The notes below the pieces were generated by a model. The model ran no database searches, was not told the DNA's origin, and worked only from the letters and a program-made list of their open reading frames with translations. 64,000 nt of DNA from Desulfosarcina sp. BuS5. GTDB lineage: Bacteria > Desulfobacterota > Desulfobacteria > Desulfobacterales > BuS5. Made by a program: the position numbers and the translations under genes. The stretch spans positions 1,283,041-1,347,040 of the forward strand of contig NZ_CP087952.1 of NCBI RefSeq assembly GCF_028752835.1. The letters are read 5' to 3'. How positions within the stretch are numbered: the first letter of the stretch is position 1; every line of letters begins with the position of its first letter. Shown here one piece after another: positions 35,742 through 44,813 of this stretch.

Positions 35742-35844
35742 TTGTGTCTTTGAATCTTTTTAATTATTAAGGCCTGTTTCAAAAATAAAATGTTAAAATA
35801 TGAAGTTGTTTTTGGCAGGCTCCTAAACTTGTGAGGTAATATTG

Positions 35845-36684
35845 ATGATACCTGAATTACATATCCCTGAGTTGGATAATTTTTTCTACCTGCCTGAGGA
35901 AATTATTAATGTTTTGGATAGTCTTGAGAAACTGACGAAAAAACATTCGGTAAATATTCTGGTTGTTGGCCGCCAGGGTTGCGGAAAATCATCATTGATA
36001 AGTCAGTTTGCAGCTTATTATAAACGCCCTATTGCTGTTTTCCAAATTGGCCAGCTTTCAGAGCCTGGCCAGCTTTTTGGTGAACATGCTTTAAAAGGCG
36101 GGGATACCTATTATCAGGAATTCCTATTTCCAAGAGCTATCTCTACTCCAAATTGTGTTGTACACCTTGAAGAGATTAATCGACCGGAACATCCTAAAGC
36201 ACTTAATGAACTTTTTTCAGTCCTTTCCGAAGATCGGTCAATCTGGTCGGATCAGCTTGGTCTTATAAAAGTAGCTAAGGGTGTAGTTTTTTTTGCCAGT
36301 ATGAATGAAGGAGAAGAGTTTACCGGTACTGATTCTTTAGATGTCGCGCTAAGAGATAGATTTTATATCTTGCCGGTTGATTATCCTTCAGTTGATATTG
36401 AAAAAAAAATACTTACCAACAAGACCGGGATCGATGAGACTCAAGCCGAGATGATTTTAAAAATAATCGGAAATTTACGAAGTGATCCAAATATTGATGA
36501 AACTATTTCTGTCCGGCACAGTTTAATGATTGCAGAACTTATGGTTGCAGGCGGCTCCTTAAGGGAATCCTTGATATATAGTCTTTCTGTATCAAGGGAT
36601 TTAATTGAGAGCCTGCTCCTTGCGGTTCATGTGGAAACCAAGGAAACAATAATTAAATCATCGGAATATAAGTTGTTTCTTTAG
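35845..36684 (+). CDS. MoxR-type AAA+ ATPase, copy 2
   Basis: 279 residues from the ATG at 35845. Walker A GRQGCGKSS, Walker B CVVHLEEINR, sensor FFASMNEGEEF and arginine finger ALRDRFY; very close to the product at 31664 over its whole length. It stands without a VWA gene next to it, while the VWA gene at 19179 stands without a MoxR gene. The two may form a second pair separated by rearrangement. Confidence 0.92.
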   Translation: MIPELHIPELDNFFYLPEEIINVLDSLEKLTKKHSVNILVVGRQGCGKSSLISQFAAYYKRPIAVFQIGQLSEPGQLFGEHALKGGDTYYQEFLFPRAISTPNCVVHLEEINRPEHPKALNELFSVLSEDRSIWSDQLGLIKVAKGVVFFASMNEGEEFTGTDSLDVALRDRFYILPVDYPSVDIEKKILTNKTGIDETQAEMILKIIGNLRSDPNIDETISVRHSLMIAELMVAGGSLRESLIYSLSVSRDLIESLLLAVHVETKETIIKSSEYKLFL

Positions 36685-36693
36685 GGTTCGAGC

Positions 36694-36830
36694 AAAAATA
36701 AGTTCGCAATTTTGAGTGTTGAGGCGCTTGGCTGGCAAGGCGCGCAAACGTAGGAATATCAAGATATTTCTACGTTTGCGTAACGCAGCCAGATAGGATG
36801 CATCGACGCTTAAAATGTAAAGTTATTTTT
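36694..36830. repeat. palindromic intergenic element with 18-bp stem
   Basis: Central stem at 36743-36780 (CGCAAACGTAGGAATATC and its near complement), flanked by weaker outer repeats (AAAAATAAGTT and AAGTTATTTTT). No gene lies between 36685 and 37107; a worn TATAGAT end lies at 37027-37050. Confidence 0.8.
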
Positions 36831-37107
36831 GTGGGAGCCCTTAGTAAGTTTCAGTAATTCAGGATGGAATGTATTACCCCCTCCATCCTGTCCGGTTTTT
36901 ATTTATCTGTCTGCATTTTATTTATCTGGCCGATGATGGATCGGATAAAAATGTCATTAACTTTGTCCTTCTCGCGTCTTTCCCTGCGAGTCCCCTTATA
37001 TTTTTGAAAAGGGATACTTGAAAGTGAAATTATTTAGGTGGAAATCTATAGGTTGACATAAATGTTTAAAATTGTGTTGTTTTGATATTTTAGGAGGAGA
37101 ATTGATA

Positions 37108-38448
37108 ATGGTAGAAAAAAGCATTGATTTAACCCGTGAAATTGCGCACTTTATAGTCAATACTGATGCTGCAGATATTCCTCAACCGGATATAGAGCAT
37201 GCCAAAGTTACTTTAATGGACTGGATAGCGGTCACCCTGGTAGGCAAAGAGGACCCCCTGGTTGCCAAACTGGTTAATTATGCCGATTTGCTGGGAGGCA
37301 AGGAACAGGCAACCGTGATCGGTTATGGTCTTAAGAAAAATATCATTGAAACCGCCTTGATCAATGGCGCGGCATCCCATGCCCTTGATTTTGACGATAC
37401 CCTTGAAATTATTATTGGACATCCAACTGTTACACTCTATCCGGCGCTGGTTGCACTTGCCGAATGGAAAGGCTTTTCTGGCAAGGAATTGCTGGCAGCA
37501 TATCTGATAGGCCTTAAAACAGCCGCTTTAATTGGCCATTGCGGTGGGATGGATCATTATATGCATGGTTGGCACGGTACATCAACCATAGGCCATTTTG
37601 CTTCAGCAGCAGGATGCTCGAAACTTCTGGGACTTGATGAACAGCAAACAGTTTATGCCCTGGGCATAGCCGGCACACAGGCTTCAGGACTAAAGAGCGC
37701 TTTTGGAACCATGTGCAAGCCTTTTCATGCCGGGAAAGCATCCCAGGCAGGCTTGATGTCGGCCTTGCTGGCAGCGGATGGCTTTACCAGCACCGATAAT
37801 ATTCTTGAGGTTGATTTTGGTTTTCTTAAAGTTCTTAATGGAAAATTGAATAAAAATGCAGCCGAAGTTCTGAACGCTCCTTGGGAAGCGGCTGATTTGG
37901 CTCAGAAATATCACGCCTCCTGCCATGCCACCCATTCCCCCATTGAAGGGACCTTGGCCATTCTTGAAAAAGAAGGGCTGGGTATTGATGATATTAAATC
38001 TATTAAACTACATGTTTCCGAGCTTGCCCTGGGCGCTGCAGGAAAAACAGACCCGCAAACAGGGCTTGCAGGTAAGTTCAGCATACCGTACTGTGTTGCC
38101 AATGCGCTTCTCAGGGGCGATACCGGCACCAAGGCTTTTACCGATGAAAAGGTAAATGACCCACAGGTCAAAGAGTTTATGAAAAAAATATCTCTTGCCC
38201 GGAATGATGATTTTGTGCTTGTTGAGGCTATAATAGATTTGGAAACAACCACCGGTAAAATGTATACCCGGGAACTTGATGTTATGAAAGATATTCCGGG
38301 ACTGGAAACGAAAAGAGAAAAAATTACGGCCAAGTTCCTTGATCTTTCTGATGCATATCTTGGCAATGAAAAGGCAGAGAAAATGGTCGCAGCGATTAAC
38401 AACCTGGACCAAATTGATAATGTGCAGCAACTGACGGAAGAATTATAG
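37108..38448 (+). CDS. MmgE/PrpD family protein (2-methylcitrate dehydratase/cis-aconitate decarboxylase superfamily)
   Basis: 446 residues from the ATG at 37108, preceded by TAGGAGGAG; the frame is open from 37072. Family blocks are LMDWIAVTLVG, NGAASHALDFDDTLE, GWHGTSTIGHFASAA, MCKPFHAGKASQAG and CHATHSPIEG. Members dehydrate or decarboxylate tricarboxylic and related acids. It heads the right part of the island, followed by MeaB and a TRAP transporter. It could act on a branched dicarboxylate from fumarate addition or belong to a methylcitrate-like route; no other prp genes are nearby. Confidence 0.92.
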   Translation: MVEKSIDLTREIAHFIVNTDAADIPQPDIEHAKVTLMDWIAVTLVGKEDPLVAKLVNYADLLGGKEQATVIGYGLKKNIIETALINGAASHALDFDDTLEIIIGHPTVTLYPALVALAEWKGFSGKELLAAYLIGLKTAALIGHCGGMDHYMHGWHGTSTIGHFASAAGCSKLLGLDEQQTVYALGIAGTQASGLKSAFGTMCKPFHAGKASQAGLMSALLAADGFTSTDNILEVDFGFLKVLNGKLNKNAAEVLNAPWEAADLAQKYHASCHATHSPIEGTLAILEKEGLGIDDIKSIKLHVSELALGAAGKTDPQTGLAGKFSIPYCVANALLRGDTGTKAFTDEKVNDPQVKEFMKKISLARNDDFVLVEAIIDLETTTGKMYTRELDVMKDIPGLETKREKITAKFLDLSDAYLGNEKAEKMVAAINNLDQIDNVQQLTEEL

Positions 38449-38611
38449 ATTTTTTAATTTTCAATGGCCCTGAACATCAATAGCTGTGTTGCGCAGGCTT
38501 GCAATAGCCCGCTATTACGAGCTTTCCCGCCTTGCTCTTGATGCTCATTGCTCACCGAAAAAATGCAATTTATAACCTTCCGAGGTATAAAACCGGAGGT
38601 TTTTTTTATAA

Positions 38612-39565
38612 ATGTTTAATGACTGGCAGAATTTAATAGATGAAATGAAAGCAGGATCCGAGCGTGCCCTGGCCAGGCTTATTTCCAGGGTTGAGAATCG
38701 TGCGCCGGGCTGGCTTGAAGCCATGAAAATATTGCACAACATGTCCGGAAAAGCACAGGTTGTGGGAATTACAGGTGCGCCGGGAGCAGGGAAGAGCACA
38801 CTTACTGATAAATTAACACGTGAACTTGTAACACGGGGGTATACAATCGGCGTAATTGCTGTGGATCCCTCCAGCCCTTTTTCCGGCGGCGCCTTGCTTG
38901 GTGACCGCCTGCGCATGACCAAAGTATGCAGCATCGAAGGCGTCTTTGTTCGTTCTATGGCCACCCGCGGGGCCTTGGGCGGTCTGAGCCTGGCAGCGCG
39001 GGATGTTGTAAAAATTATGGATGCGGCAGGCAAGGATATTATCCTGATAGAAACGGTCGGGGTCGGCCAGGATGAGATTGATGTTGTCAAAACCGCTGAT
39101 AATGTAATGGTTATCTGTGTGCCGGGAATGGGAGACGGGATTCAGGCCATAAAAGCGGGGATCATGGAGATAGCCAGTATATTTGTTGTTAATAAGGCTG
39201 ATAGGGAAGGGGCCAATAGAACGGCTGCGGAGATCCAAATGATGCTTACTATGACTTCGAATCCATCAGATAAAAAGATTCCTATCCTGAAAACTATCGC
39301 ATCCACCGGTGAAGGCGTTACGGAGCTGATCGATGTACTTTTGGAGGATCTTGAATCCGAAGGCGGGAAAAAAAACTGGCAGGAAGAGCGCGCCAGGGAA
39401 GAAATTTTTACCTTGCTGGAAAAAGAGGTGGCCCGTTATGTGCGTGGAAGATGGGATGAAAAAGGTGAAATGGATAATACTGTAAAGCAGGTTATTGCCA
39501 GGGAACGTGATCCTTATTCCGTTGTTGAAGAGATGCTTGAATCTTTGATTGCTGATAATAAATAA
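38612..39565 (+). CDS. meaB: MeaB/ArgK-type GTPase, chaperone of an adenosylcobalamin mutase
   Basis: 317 residues of the G3E GTPase family: P-loop GAPGAGKSTLTDKL, VIAVDPSSPFSGGALLGDR, ETVGVGQDEID and NKAD. It protects and reloads methylmalonyl-CoA mutase-type enzymes with B12. No mutase gene occurs in the window. In alkane degradation the alkylsuccinyl-CoA is rearranged by such a mutase, so MeaB here fits the pathway and the B12 regulation at 4.5 kb. Confidence 0.95.
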   Translation: MFNDWQNLIDEMKAGSERALARLISRVENRAPGWLEAMKILHNMSGKAQVVGITGAPGAGKSTLTDKLTRELVTRGYTIGVIAVDPSSPFSGGALLGDRLRMTKVCSIEGVFVRSMATRGALGGLSLAARDVVKIMDAAGKDIILIETVGVGQDEIDVVKTADNVMVICVPGMGDGIQAIKAGIMEIASIFVVNKADREGANRTAAEIQMMLTMTSNPSDKKIPILKTIASTGEGVTELIDVLLEDLESEGGKKNWQEERAREEIFTLLEKEVARYVRGRWDEKGEMDNTVKQVIARERDPYSVVEEMLESLIADNK

Positions 39566-39577
39566 GAACAGTTTTAA

Positions 39578-40648
39578 ATGAAAAAACGATTTGAATTATT
39601 TCTGATAATTTTTCTTGTTGTCTTTATGCTGGTCCCTGCTGCTGTTCATGCGAAGAGCAGCGGAAACAAAGAACTGAGATTAATTCTTGCTTCATATATT
39701 CCGGTAGGGTATCCTTATTTTTACGATGTTCAAAAGCTATTTATTGATATGGTCAATGAGCGCGGTCGTGGAATTGTGCACCTGGATGCGTATTTCAGCG
39801 GCACACTTTTAAAGGGTAAGGAGTTGCTGCCCGGGCTGATAGCCGGAACTGCGGATATAATTATCCAGACTAATGGTTATTTATTAGGCACCTTTCCTAT
39901 TATAGGTTTCCAGATATTACCTGTTTGGAATGGCTGTATTCAATACAACTGTTCCCAGAAAATTGGATCAGATTTGTACAATTTTTTAAATGAGGAATTA
40001 AAGAAAAAAAATTTTTTTCAGCTTGCAGCATCAGGAGCTGTTTTTGATTGTATCTGGACCAAAAAAAAATTGGTGCGAAAACCATCAGACTTAAAGGGAT
40101 TAAAAATCAGGGTACCTGGCAAGATACAGGCCATGCTGTTTCAGGCCATGGGGGCTTCGCCGGTTACAATGGCTTCGGCAGAAATCCCCCAGGCCCTGCA
40201 AAGGGGAGTTATTGACGGCGCAGCAATCTGTCCATGGACGGCCAAGGGTCGCGGGATTGAAGAATTTTGTAAATATATGACTGTTTATCCTGTTTCTTAT
40301 CAGTCTACTCCTATCTATATGTTGAGGGATAAATGGGAAAGCTGGCCTGCTGAAGTTAAAAATCTGATTTTAGAGGTTGCTGTGGATTGGGGAAAAAGGG
40401 TTAAATACTTTGGGTATAATAATAATGCCCTTATGAATGATGGTCAATTGACAAAAGAAATCATCCCATTTTTTAAGAAAAAAGGTATGCAGGCTGTTTT
40501 TTTAACGGATGAGGAAAAAAATGCCTTTGTGCAGGCCGCTGAACCGGTTATTAAAGGTTGGGTTAATGACGTGGGAGAGGAGCGGGGGAGAAGGGTCTTA
40601 ATGTTTATTAAAGAGTCCTTTCACAATAAGTCAAATGGAACAGAATAA
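39578..40648 (+). CDS. dctP: TRAP transporter substrate-binding protein DctP
   Basis: 356 residues with a signal peptide (MKKRFELFLIIFLVVFM, cleavage near VHAKS). Blocks DLKGLKIRVPG, ASPVTMASAEIPQALQRG and VIDGAAICPW are typical of the periplasmic DctP binding protein. It is followed without gap by DctQ and DctM genes (14-bp overlap with dctQ). The substrate is probably an organic acid: the conserved arginine in KIRVPGK that grips carboxylates is present. Confidence 0.95.
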   Translation: MKKRFELFLIIFLVVFMLVPAAVHAKSSGNKELRLILASYIPVGYPYFYDVQKLFIDMVNERGRGIVHLDAYFSGTLLKGKELLPGLIAGTADIIIQTNGYLLGTFPIIGFQILPVWNGCIQYNCSQKIGSDLYNFLNEELKKKNFFQLAASGAVFDCIWTKKKLVRKPSDLKGLKIRVPGKIQAMLFQAMGASPVTMASAEIPQALQRGVIDGAAICPWTAKGRGIEEFCKYMTVYPVSYQSTPIYMLRDKWESWPAEVKNLILEVAVDWGKRVKYFGYNNNALMNDGQLTKEIIPFFKKKGMQAVFLTDEEKNAFVQAAEPVIKGWVNDVGEERGRRVLMFIKESFHNKSNGTE

Positions 40649-41162
40649 TAATTTTTTAAAAAAACTGTTTTATGGAACTGTCGCCCTGGGTTCGGTATCT
40701 ATCAGGTGGGTGCTCTTTTTCATGGCGTTTATAATGTTTTATGATGTTGTTATGAGATACGTTTTTAATTCACCTACCGTATGGGCCCAGGAAACATGTG
40801 AATATATGATGGTATTTTTGACTTTTATCGGCTTGGCTGAAACCCAGAAACAGAAAGCGCATATCAGGATGGATTATCTCTATGCCAGGTTTCCTGAAAG
40901 CCTTCGAAGGTGTCTGGATCTTTTTTCCCATTTTCTGGTGGCACTGTTTGCATTGTTGATCTTTTCCACTTCATTCAGGATGTCGCTTTTAGCTTTGCAA
41001 TACGGTTCCAAATCTAACTCTCTTATGGAAACACCCCTTTTTTTAATGTATGCAATAATTCCTGTGGGAATGATTTTGCTGTTAATGCAGTGTGTTATAG
41101 ATATAGCAAAATCAATAAAAAGCCTATTAGGGGTCGATTCCGGAAAGACTTGTAAATTTTAA
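40635..41162 (+). CDS. dctQ: TRAP transporter small permease DctQ
   Basis: 175 residues with four predicted membrane helices (IRWVLFFMAFIMFYDVV, TCEYMMVFLTFIGLA, FLVALFALLIFSTS, MYAIIPVGMILLLM) and the VWAQETCEY signature of the family. Its start lies inside the dctP gene and its stop abuts the DctM start. Confidence 0.93.
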   Translation: MEQNNNFLKKLFYGTVALGSVSIRWVLFFMAFIMFYDVVMRYVFNSPTVWAQETCEYMMVFLTFIGLAETQKQKAHIRMDYLYARFPESLRRCLDLFSHFLVALFALLIFSTSFRMSLLALQYGSKSNSLMETPLFLMYAIIPVGMILLLMQCVIDIAKSIKSLLGVDSGKTCKF

Positions 41163-42482
41163 ATGAGCGTAACCCTTATAGTTATCCTGTCGATCCTGAT
41201 CGCTCTCCTTCTTCTCTTTCTGGGGAGTCCTGTTTTCGTCAGCCTCGGTCTGGCCGGAGCGTTAGGTATATTTTTTAATGATATTTTTCTTGGCGGCGTC
41301 GGACTTTCCGTACTTCAAACAAATGTTTTCGGTTCTGTTTCAAAAACCACTCTTGTGGCGGCGCCTTTATTCATCCTGATGGGTGAAATAATATTTCGCA
41401 GCGGCATCGGGGCAGATCTTTATACTGCTATAAGCCGTTTGCTGCATCGTCTGCCCGGAGGACTGGCCATAGCAACGGTTGCCGCCTCTACTATATTCGG
41501 AGCCATGTGCGGCGTTAGTATTGCGGCAGTGGCGACCATCGGAGTAATCGCCCTGCCGGAGATGCTGAAACGGGATTATGACCCAAAACTTGCCGCCGGC
41601 TCTGTATGCGCTCCCGGAGCGCTTGCCATGCTTGTGCCGCCGAGCCTGTTATTTATACTTTACGGCGAGGTTTCCGGAGTTTCGGTTGCCAAGCTTTTTA
41701 CGGCAGGTTTTTTCCCTGGTCTTTTGCTTGCTCTCTTAATGTGCGCTTATATCCTGGTACACGAGACCAGACCGCAGCACAAAAAAAAATCCAACGAAGA
41801 TGTCGAGCATCTTACCATAAATGAAATCGTCCGGATCATATTGGGATTGTGGTCTCCCCTGCTCCTTATCGGCGCGGTGCTCCTTTCTATCTATGTTGGC
41901 ATTGCAACGCCTACAGAGTCTGCGGCCATAGGCGTTTTCGGGGCATATCTGATCGCATTTTTTAAATACAGGAATATGGACTGGCAGACTTTTACCGGAA
42001 CATTGCAACAGGCCGCCAAGGTGACTTCAACAATTCTTATTATTCTTGTTGGAGCATCGATTTTTACCCAGTTTTTAAACTTGCTGAGGGTTCCGGATGC
42101 TTGTGCCGGCTTTGTAATTTCTTTGGACATCTCTCCCTGGGTCACCATGCTCATGATACAAGTTATGCTGCTTTTTTTGGGCATGTTTATTGACGGAGCA
42201 TCCATGGTTCTGATAACAACGCCTATCCTGCTGCCCACCATGCTGGCCCTGCACTGGGATCCGATCTGGTTCGGGGTTTTGATGATAACCAATATCAATA
42301 TAGCTGTTATAACTCCTCCTGTCGGTTTAAATTTGTATACCCTGGCCAGCATCACTAAGGAAGTTAGTATGGAGACGATTTTAAAAGGGACTTTACCATA
42401 CGTGATCGTCGAGTTTGTCGGTCTGCTGCTACTGATATTTTTTCCGCAAATCAGTTTATGGTTGCCGAGTCTGATGCGATAG
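41163..42482 (+). CDS. dctM: TRAP transporter large permease DctM
   Basis: 439 residues, about twelve hydrophobic helices. Blocks include LFILMGEIIFRSG, GAMCGVSIAAVATIG, CAPGALAMLVPPSLLFI and NINIAVITPPVGLNLY. It forms the sodium-driven channel with DctQ. The ATG directly follows the dctQ stop. Confidence 0.95.
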   Translation: MSVTLIVILSILIALLLLFLGSPVFVSLGLAGALGIFFNDIFLGGVGLSVLQTNVFGSVSKTTLVAAPLFILMGEIIFRSGIGADLYTAISRLLHRLPGGLAIATVAASTIFGAMCGVSIAAVATIGVIALPEMLKRDYDPKLAAGSVCAPGALAMLVPPSLLFILYGEVSGVSVAKLFTAGFFPGLLLALLMCAYILVHETRPQHKKKSNEDVEHLTINEIVRIILGLWSPLLLIGAVLLSIYVGIATPTESAAIGVFGAYLIAFFKYRNMDWQTFTGTLQQAAKVTSTILIILVGASIFTQFLNLLRVPDACAGFVISLDISPWVTMLMIQVMLLFLGMFIDGASMVLITTPILLPTMLALHWDPIWFGVLMITNINIAVITPPVGLNLYTLASITKEVSMETILKGTLPYVIVEFVGLLLLIFFPQISLWLPSLMR

Positions 42483-42520
42483 CTGTTATTTGTTCTCATT
42501 CATAAAAGGAAAATTCAAAA

Positions 42521-43297
42521 ATGGAAAAGGGAATCATAAGAGATGACAAGGGATATGTAAGTACGATTATATTCAATCGTCCCGAAAAAAGGAATGCTTT
42601 AGATGCTGATGCCCTTTTTCTTTTTGGTGATACCATTAAAGCGATTGAAAAAGAGAAGCAGTCAAGAGTTATTATTTTAAGAGGAACGGGGAAAAAAGTT
42701 TTTACATCCGGGGTTGATCTGGCAGGCGGTAAAAAAGAGTTCAAGCGGACGATTGAAGCCCTTGACTATTCTCTCAACAGTATGATGGAGTATCCTTTGC
42801 CGATAATTGCCATGATTTGCGGCCCTGCTATTGGAGCCGGTCTGGATTTTGCGGTGATTTCGGATTTTCGTATATCTGCCGATAACGCACGTTTCGGCGC
42901 TCCCCTGGTCAGGTTGGGCCGGACTTACTATTACACGGCCATAGAGCGTTTAACCCGGCTTGTCGGTCTGGCCGGTTCCAAAGAGATGCTGCTTACCGGA
43001 AAACTTATCGATGCGGCCAGAGCCGTAGAGTTAGGTCTTGTAAACAGGGTGGTAAGCCTGGATGAGATTGAATCCGTTATATTCGATCTGGCCGTCGAAC
43101 TTTCTGAAAAGACTGCCCCTATGGCAGTTAAAGTTACTAAATACACAATCAGGAAACTGTTTGAAACGACCTCTATAAATTCTGAATTGGGTAATGATCT
43201 TCACAAATTAGTGGAAGAGATTAACAAGAGTGAGGATGCCGGGGAAGGAATTAATGCCATGCTTGAGAAAAGGAAACCAGTTTTTAAAGGGAGGTAA
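42521..43297 (+). CDS. enoyl-CoA hydratase/isomerase family (crotonase) protein, copy 1
   Basis: 258 residues with a crotonase fold: NRPEKRNALDADAL, CGPAIGAGLDFAVISDFRIS and LTGKLIDAARAVELGLVN. The two glutamates of classical hydratase are replaced: GAGLD has Asp at the first position, and PLVRLG has no Glu at the second. It is therefore unlikely to be a plain hydratase and may be an isomerase, hydrolase or decarboxylase of a CoA ester. It forms an operon with the TRAP genes and the ATC-hydrolase-like gene (5-bp gap). Confidence 0.88.
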   Translation: MEKGIIRDDKGYVSTIIFNRPEKRNALDADALFLFGDTIKAIEKEKQSRVIILRGTGKKVFTSGVDLAGGKKEFKRTIEALDYSLNSMMEYPLPIIAMICGPAIGAGLDFAVISDFRISADNARFGAPLVRLGRTYYYTAIERLTRLVGLAGSKEMLLTGKLIDAARAVELGLVNRVVSLDEIESVIFDLAVELSEKTAPMAVKVTKYTIRKLFETTSINSELGNDLHKLVEEINKSEDAGEGINAMLEKRKPVFKGR

Positions 43298-43302
43298 TAA
43301 TA

Positions 43303-43743
43303 ATGGGGAATAACGATCAATTTGAAGTCAACACCGCCAGAGATGCTCTTTCCTTGTTAACCATTAAAATGTATAACAAATTCGGCGAAGAAGCGCTATC
43401 GGATATTGAAGAAGTATGGTATAAGCTCGGTTTATCCATCGGTAAAAAGATGAAAAAGAGCCTTCCTGAAAACGGTCTTGCGGCTGTGGGACAACTTTTT
43501 GTCGATTCGGGACGAAAGCGCGGAACCAAAATAGATATCATTGAATTGACCGATCAAAAATTTCATATTAAAGGATACAGTTGCGGTCTAGGCTTAAAAG
43601 GAAGGGGCAGGGAAATTTGCAAGGCTGCCATGGGTTGTGATCGGGGTATTTTTGAGGCTGCTGCCGGCGTACCAGTCAAGCTGAAAATCGATAAAACCGT
43701 GGCTGATAATGATGGTTTTTGTGAGGTCGTCATTGAAATTTAG
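43303..43743 (+). CDS. L-2-amino-thiazoline-4-carboxylate hydrolase-like protein
   Basis: 146 residues. The C-terminal half (YSCGLGLKGRGREICKAAMGCDRGIFEAAAG, ending in FCEVVIEI) resembles the ATC-hydrolase-like family found widely in anaerobes, whose true reactions are mostly unknown. The family was named for one enzyme; the name is not evidence of that reaction here. It lies 5 bp after the crotonase gene and is likely to be co-translated. Three cysteines (SCG, EICK, MGC) could bind a metal. Confidence 0.6.
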   Translation: MGNNDQFEVNTARDALSLLTIKMYNKFGEEALSDIEEVWYKLGLSIGKKMKKSLPENGLAAVGQLFVDSGRKRGTKIDIIELTDQKFHIKGYSCGLGLKGRGREICKAAMGCDRGIFEAAAGVPVKLKIDKTVADNDGFCEVVIEI

Positions 43744-43788
43744 GCATCTTTCAGATTTAGTTTACATTTATTTTGTATAAAAAATTGG

Positions 43789-43878
43789 ATTTCACCGCAG
43801 AGAACGCAGAGTTCGCTGAGATATTACATTAAAAATTAAGCAGTTCCTCTGCGCTTTCTGCGTACTCTGCGGTGAACA
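43789..43878. repeat. TTTCACCGCAGAG inverted repeat element
   Basis: TTCACCGCAGAGAACGCAGAG at left and CTCTGCG...TACTCTGCGGTGAA at right, about 90 bp. This is a widespread bacterial intergenic repeat type; no gene in the 43744-43972 gap. Confidence 0.85.
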
Positions 43879-43972
43879 TACCGGTTATTATATGAGGAAA
43901 AGTGTTAACTACTTTTAAGCCTCATTGAAAGACGCCGAAATTTAATATGAAAAAATAACAGGAGAATATGAC

Positions 43973-44782
43973 ATGGATTTTGAAACAATTCAACTGGAGA
44001 AGAAAGAACGCCTAGCCACGTTAAGATTTAACAGGCCGGACAAGAGTAACGCCTTGAACCGGACCATGATGACTGAGCTGTCTGCTGCTATTGAGGATGT
44101 TGCTGCGGATGACGAGATCAGGGCTTTGCTCTTGACAGGAGTTGGCAAGGCCTTTTGCGCCGGCGCCGACCTTGACATTATGCCGGGCGGTGGCGCCAGT
44201 GATATGGGTGAGCTGGGGGTTGAAATCTTGCGGCGTTCATTCCTGTTTAAAACCGCTAAAAGGATAATTTCCGGGATCCAGAAGATGGAAAAACCTACTA
44301 TCGCCATGATCAACGGCGCTTGTGTGGGAGCCGGTTTTGATATTGCCCTGGCTTGTGATATCAGAATTGCCAGTGAAAAATCAAAATTCATGTGCGGGTT
44401 TGTCAAGCTGGGTATTTTTCCAGGTTTTGGAGCTGCATGGCTTTATCCTAGAACCATGGGCCTGGGAAAAGCTTTCGAGATGCTTTATACTGGTGATATG
44501 CTTAAAGCTCAGGAGGCCAAAGAAATAGGTATGCTTAATAAAATTGCGCCGCCGGAAGAGCTTGAGTCAGTTACAATGGAGATGGTGCAAAAGATTGTAA
44601 ACGGCCCTCCAATAGCTTTAAGATTTATGAAGGCACAGGTCTATAAGGGGTTCGGCACTGATCTGGATACGGCTTTGGATGAAGCGGCAGTTTGTGAATC
44701 GATTACCCTTGCCTCAAAAGATTTTATTGAAGGCGTAGCATCGTTTAGAGAAAAAAGACCGGTATCTTTCAAAGGTAATTAA
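43973..44782 (+). CDS. enoyl-CoA hydratase/isomerase family (crotonase) protein, copy 2
   Basis: 269 residues: NRPDKSNALNRTMM, INGACVGAGFDIALACDIRIAS, LGIFPGFGAAWLYPRTMG and LYTGDMLKAQEAKEIGML. As in copy 1, Asp (GAGFD) stands at the first catalytic position and the Pro-Glu of hydratases is changed (CGFVKLG), so the activity is not a standard hydratase. It lies 31 bp upstream of the carboxyltransferase gene and probably acts with it on a CoA ester. Confidence 0.88.
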   Translation: MDFETIQLEKKERLATLRFNRPDKSNALNRTMMTELSAAIEDVAADDEIRALLLTGVGKAFCAGADLDIMPGGGASDMGELGVEILRRSFLFKTAKRIISGIQKMEKPTIAMINGACVGAGFDIALACDIRIASEKSKFMCGFVKLGIFPGFGAAWLYPRTMGLGKAFEMLYTGDMLKAQEAKEIGMLNKIAPPEELESVTMEMVQKIVNGPPIALRFMKAQVYKGFGTDLDTALDEAAVCESITLASKDFIEGVASFREKRPVSFKGN

Positions 44783-44813
44783 TTTTTTATTTAGTTTGGG
44801 AGTGATTATTATT

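Noticed and set aside
43303-43743. Enzyme of L-cysteine synthesis from aminothiazoline carboxylate
   Set aside because: The family name does not imply that reaction; the CoA-related context suggests something else.
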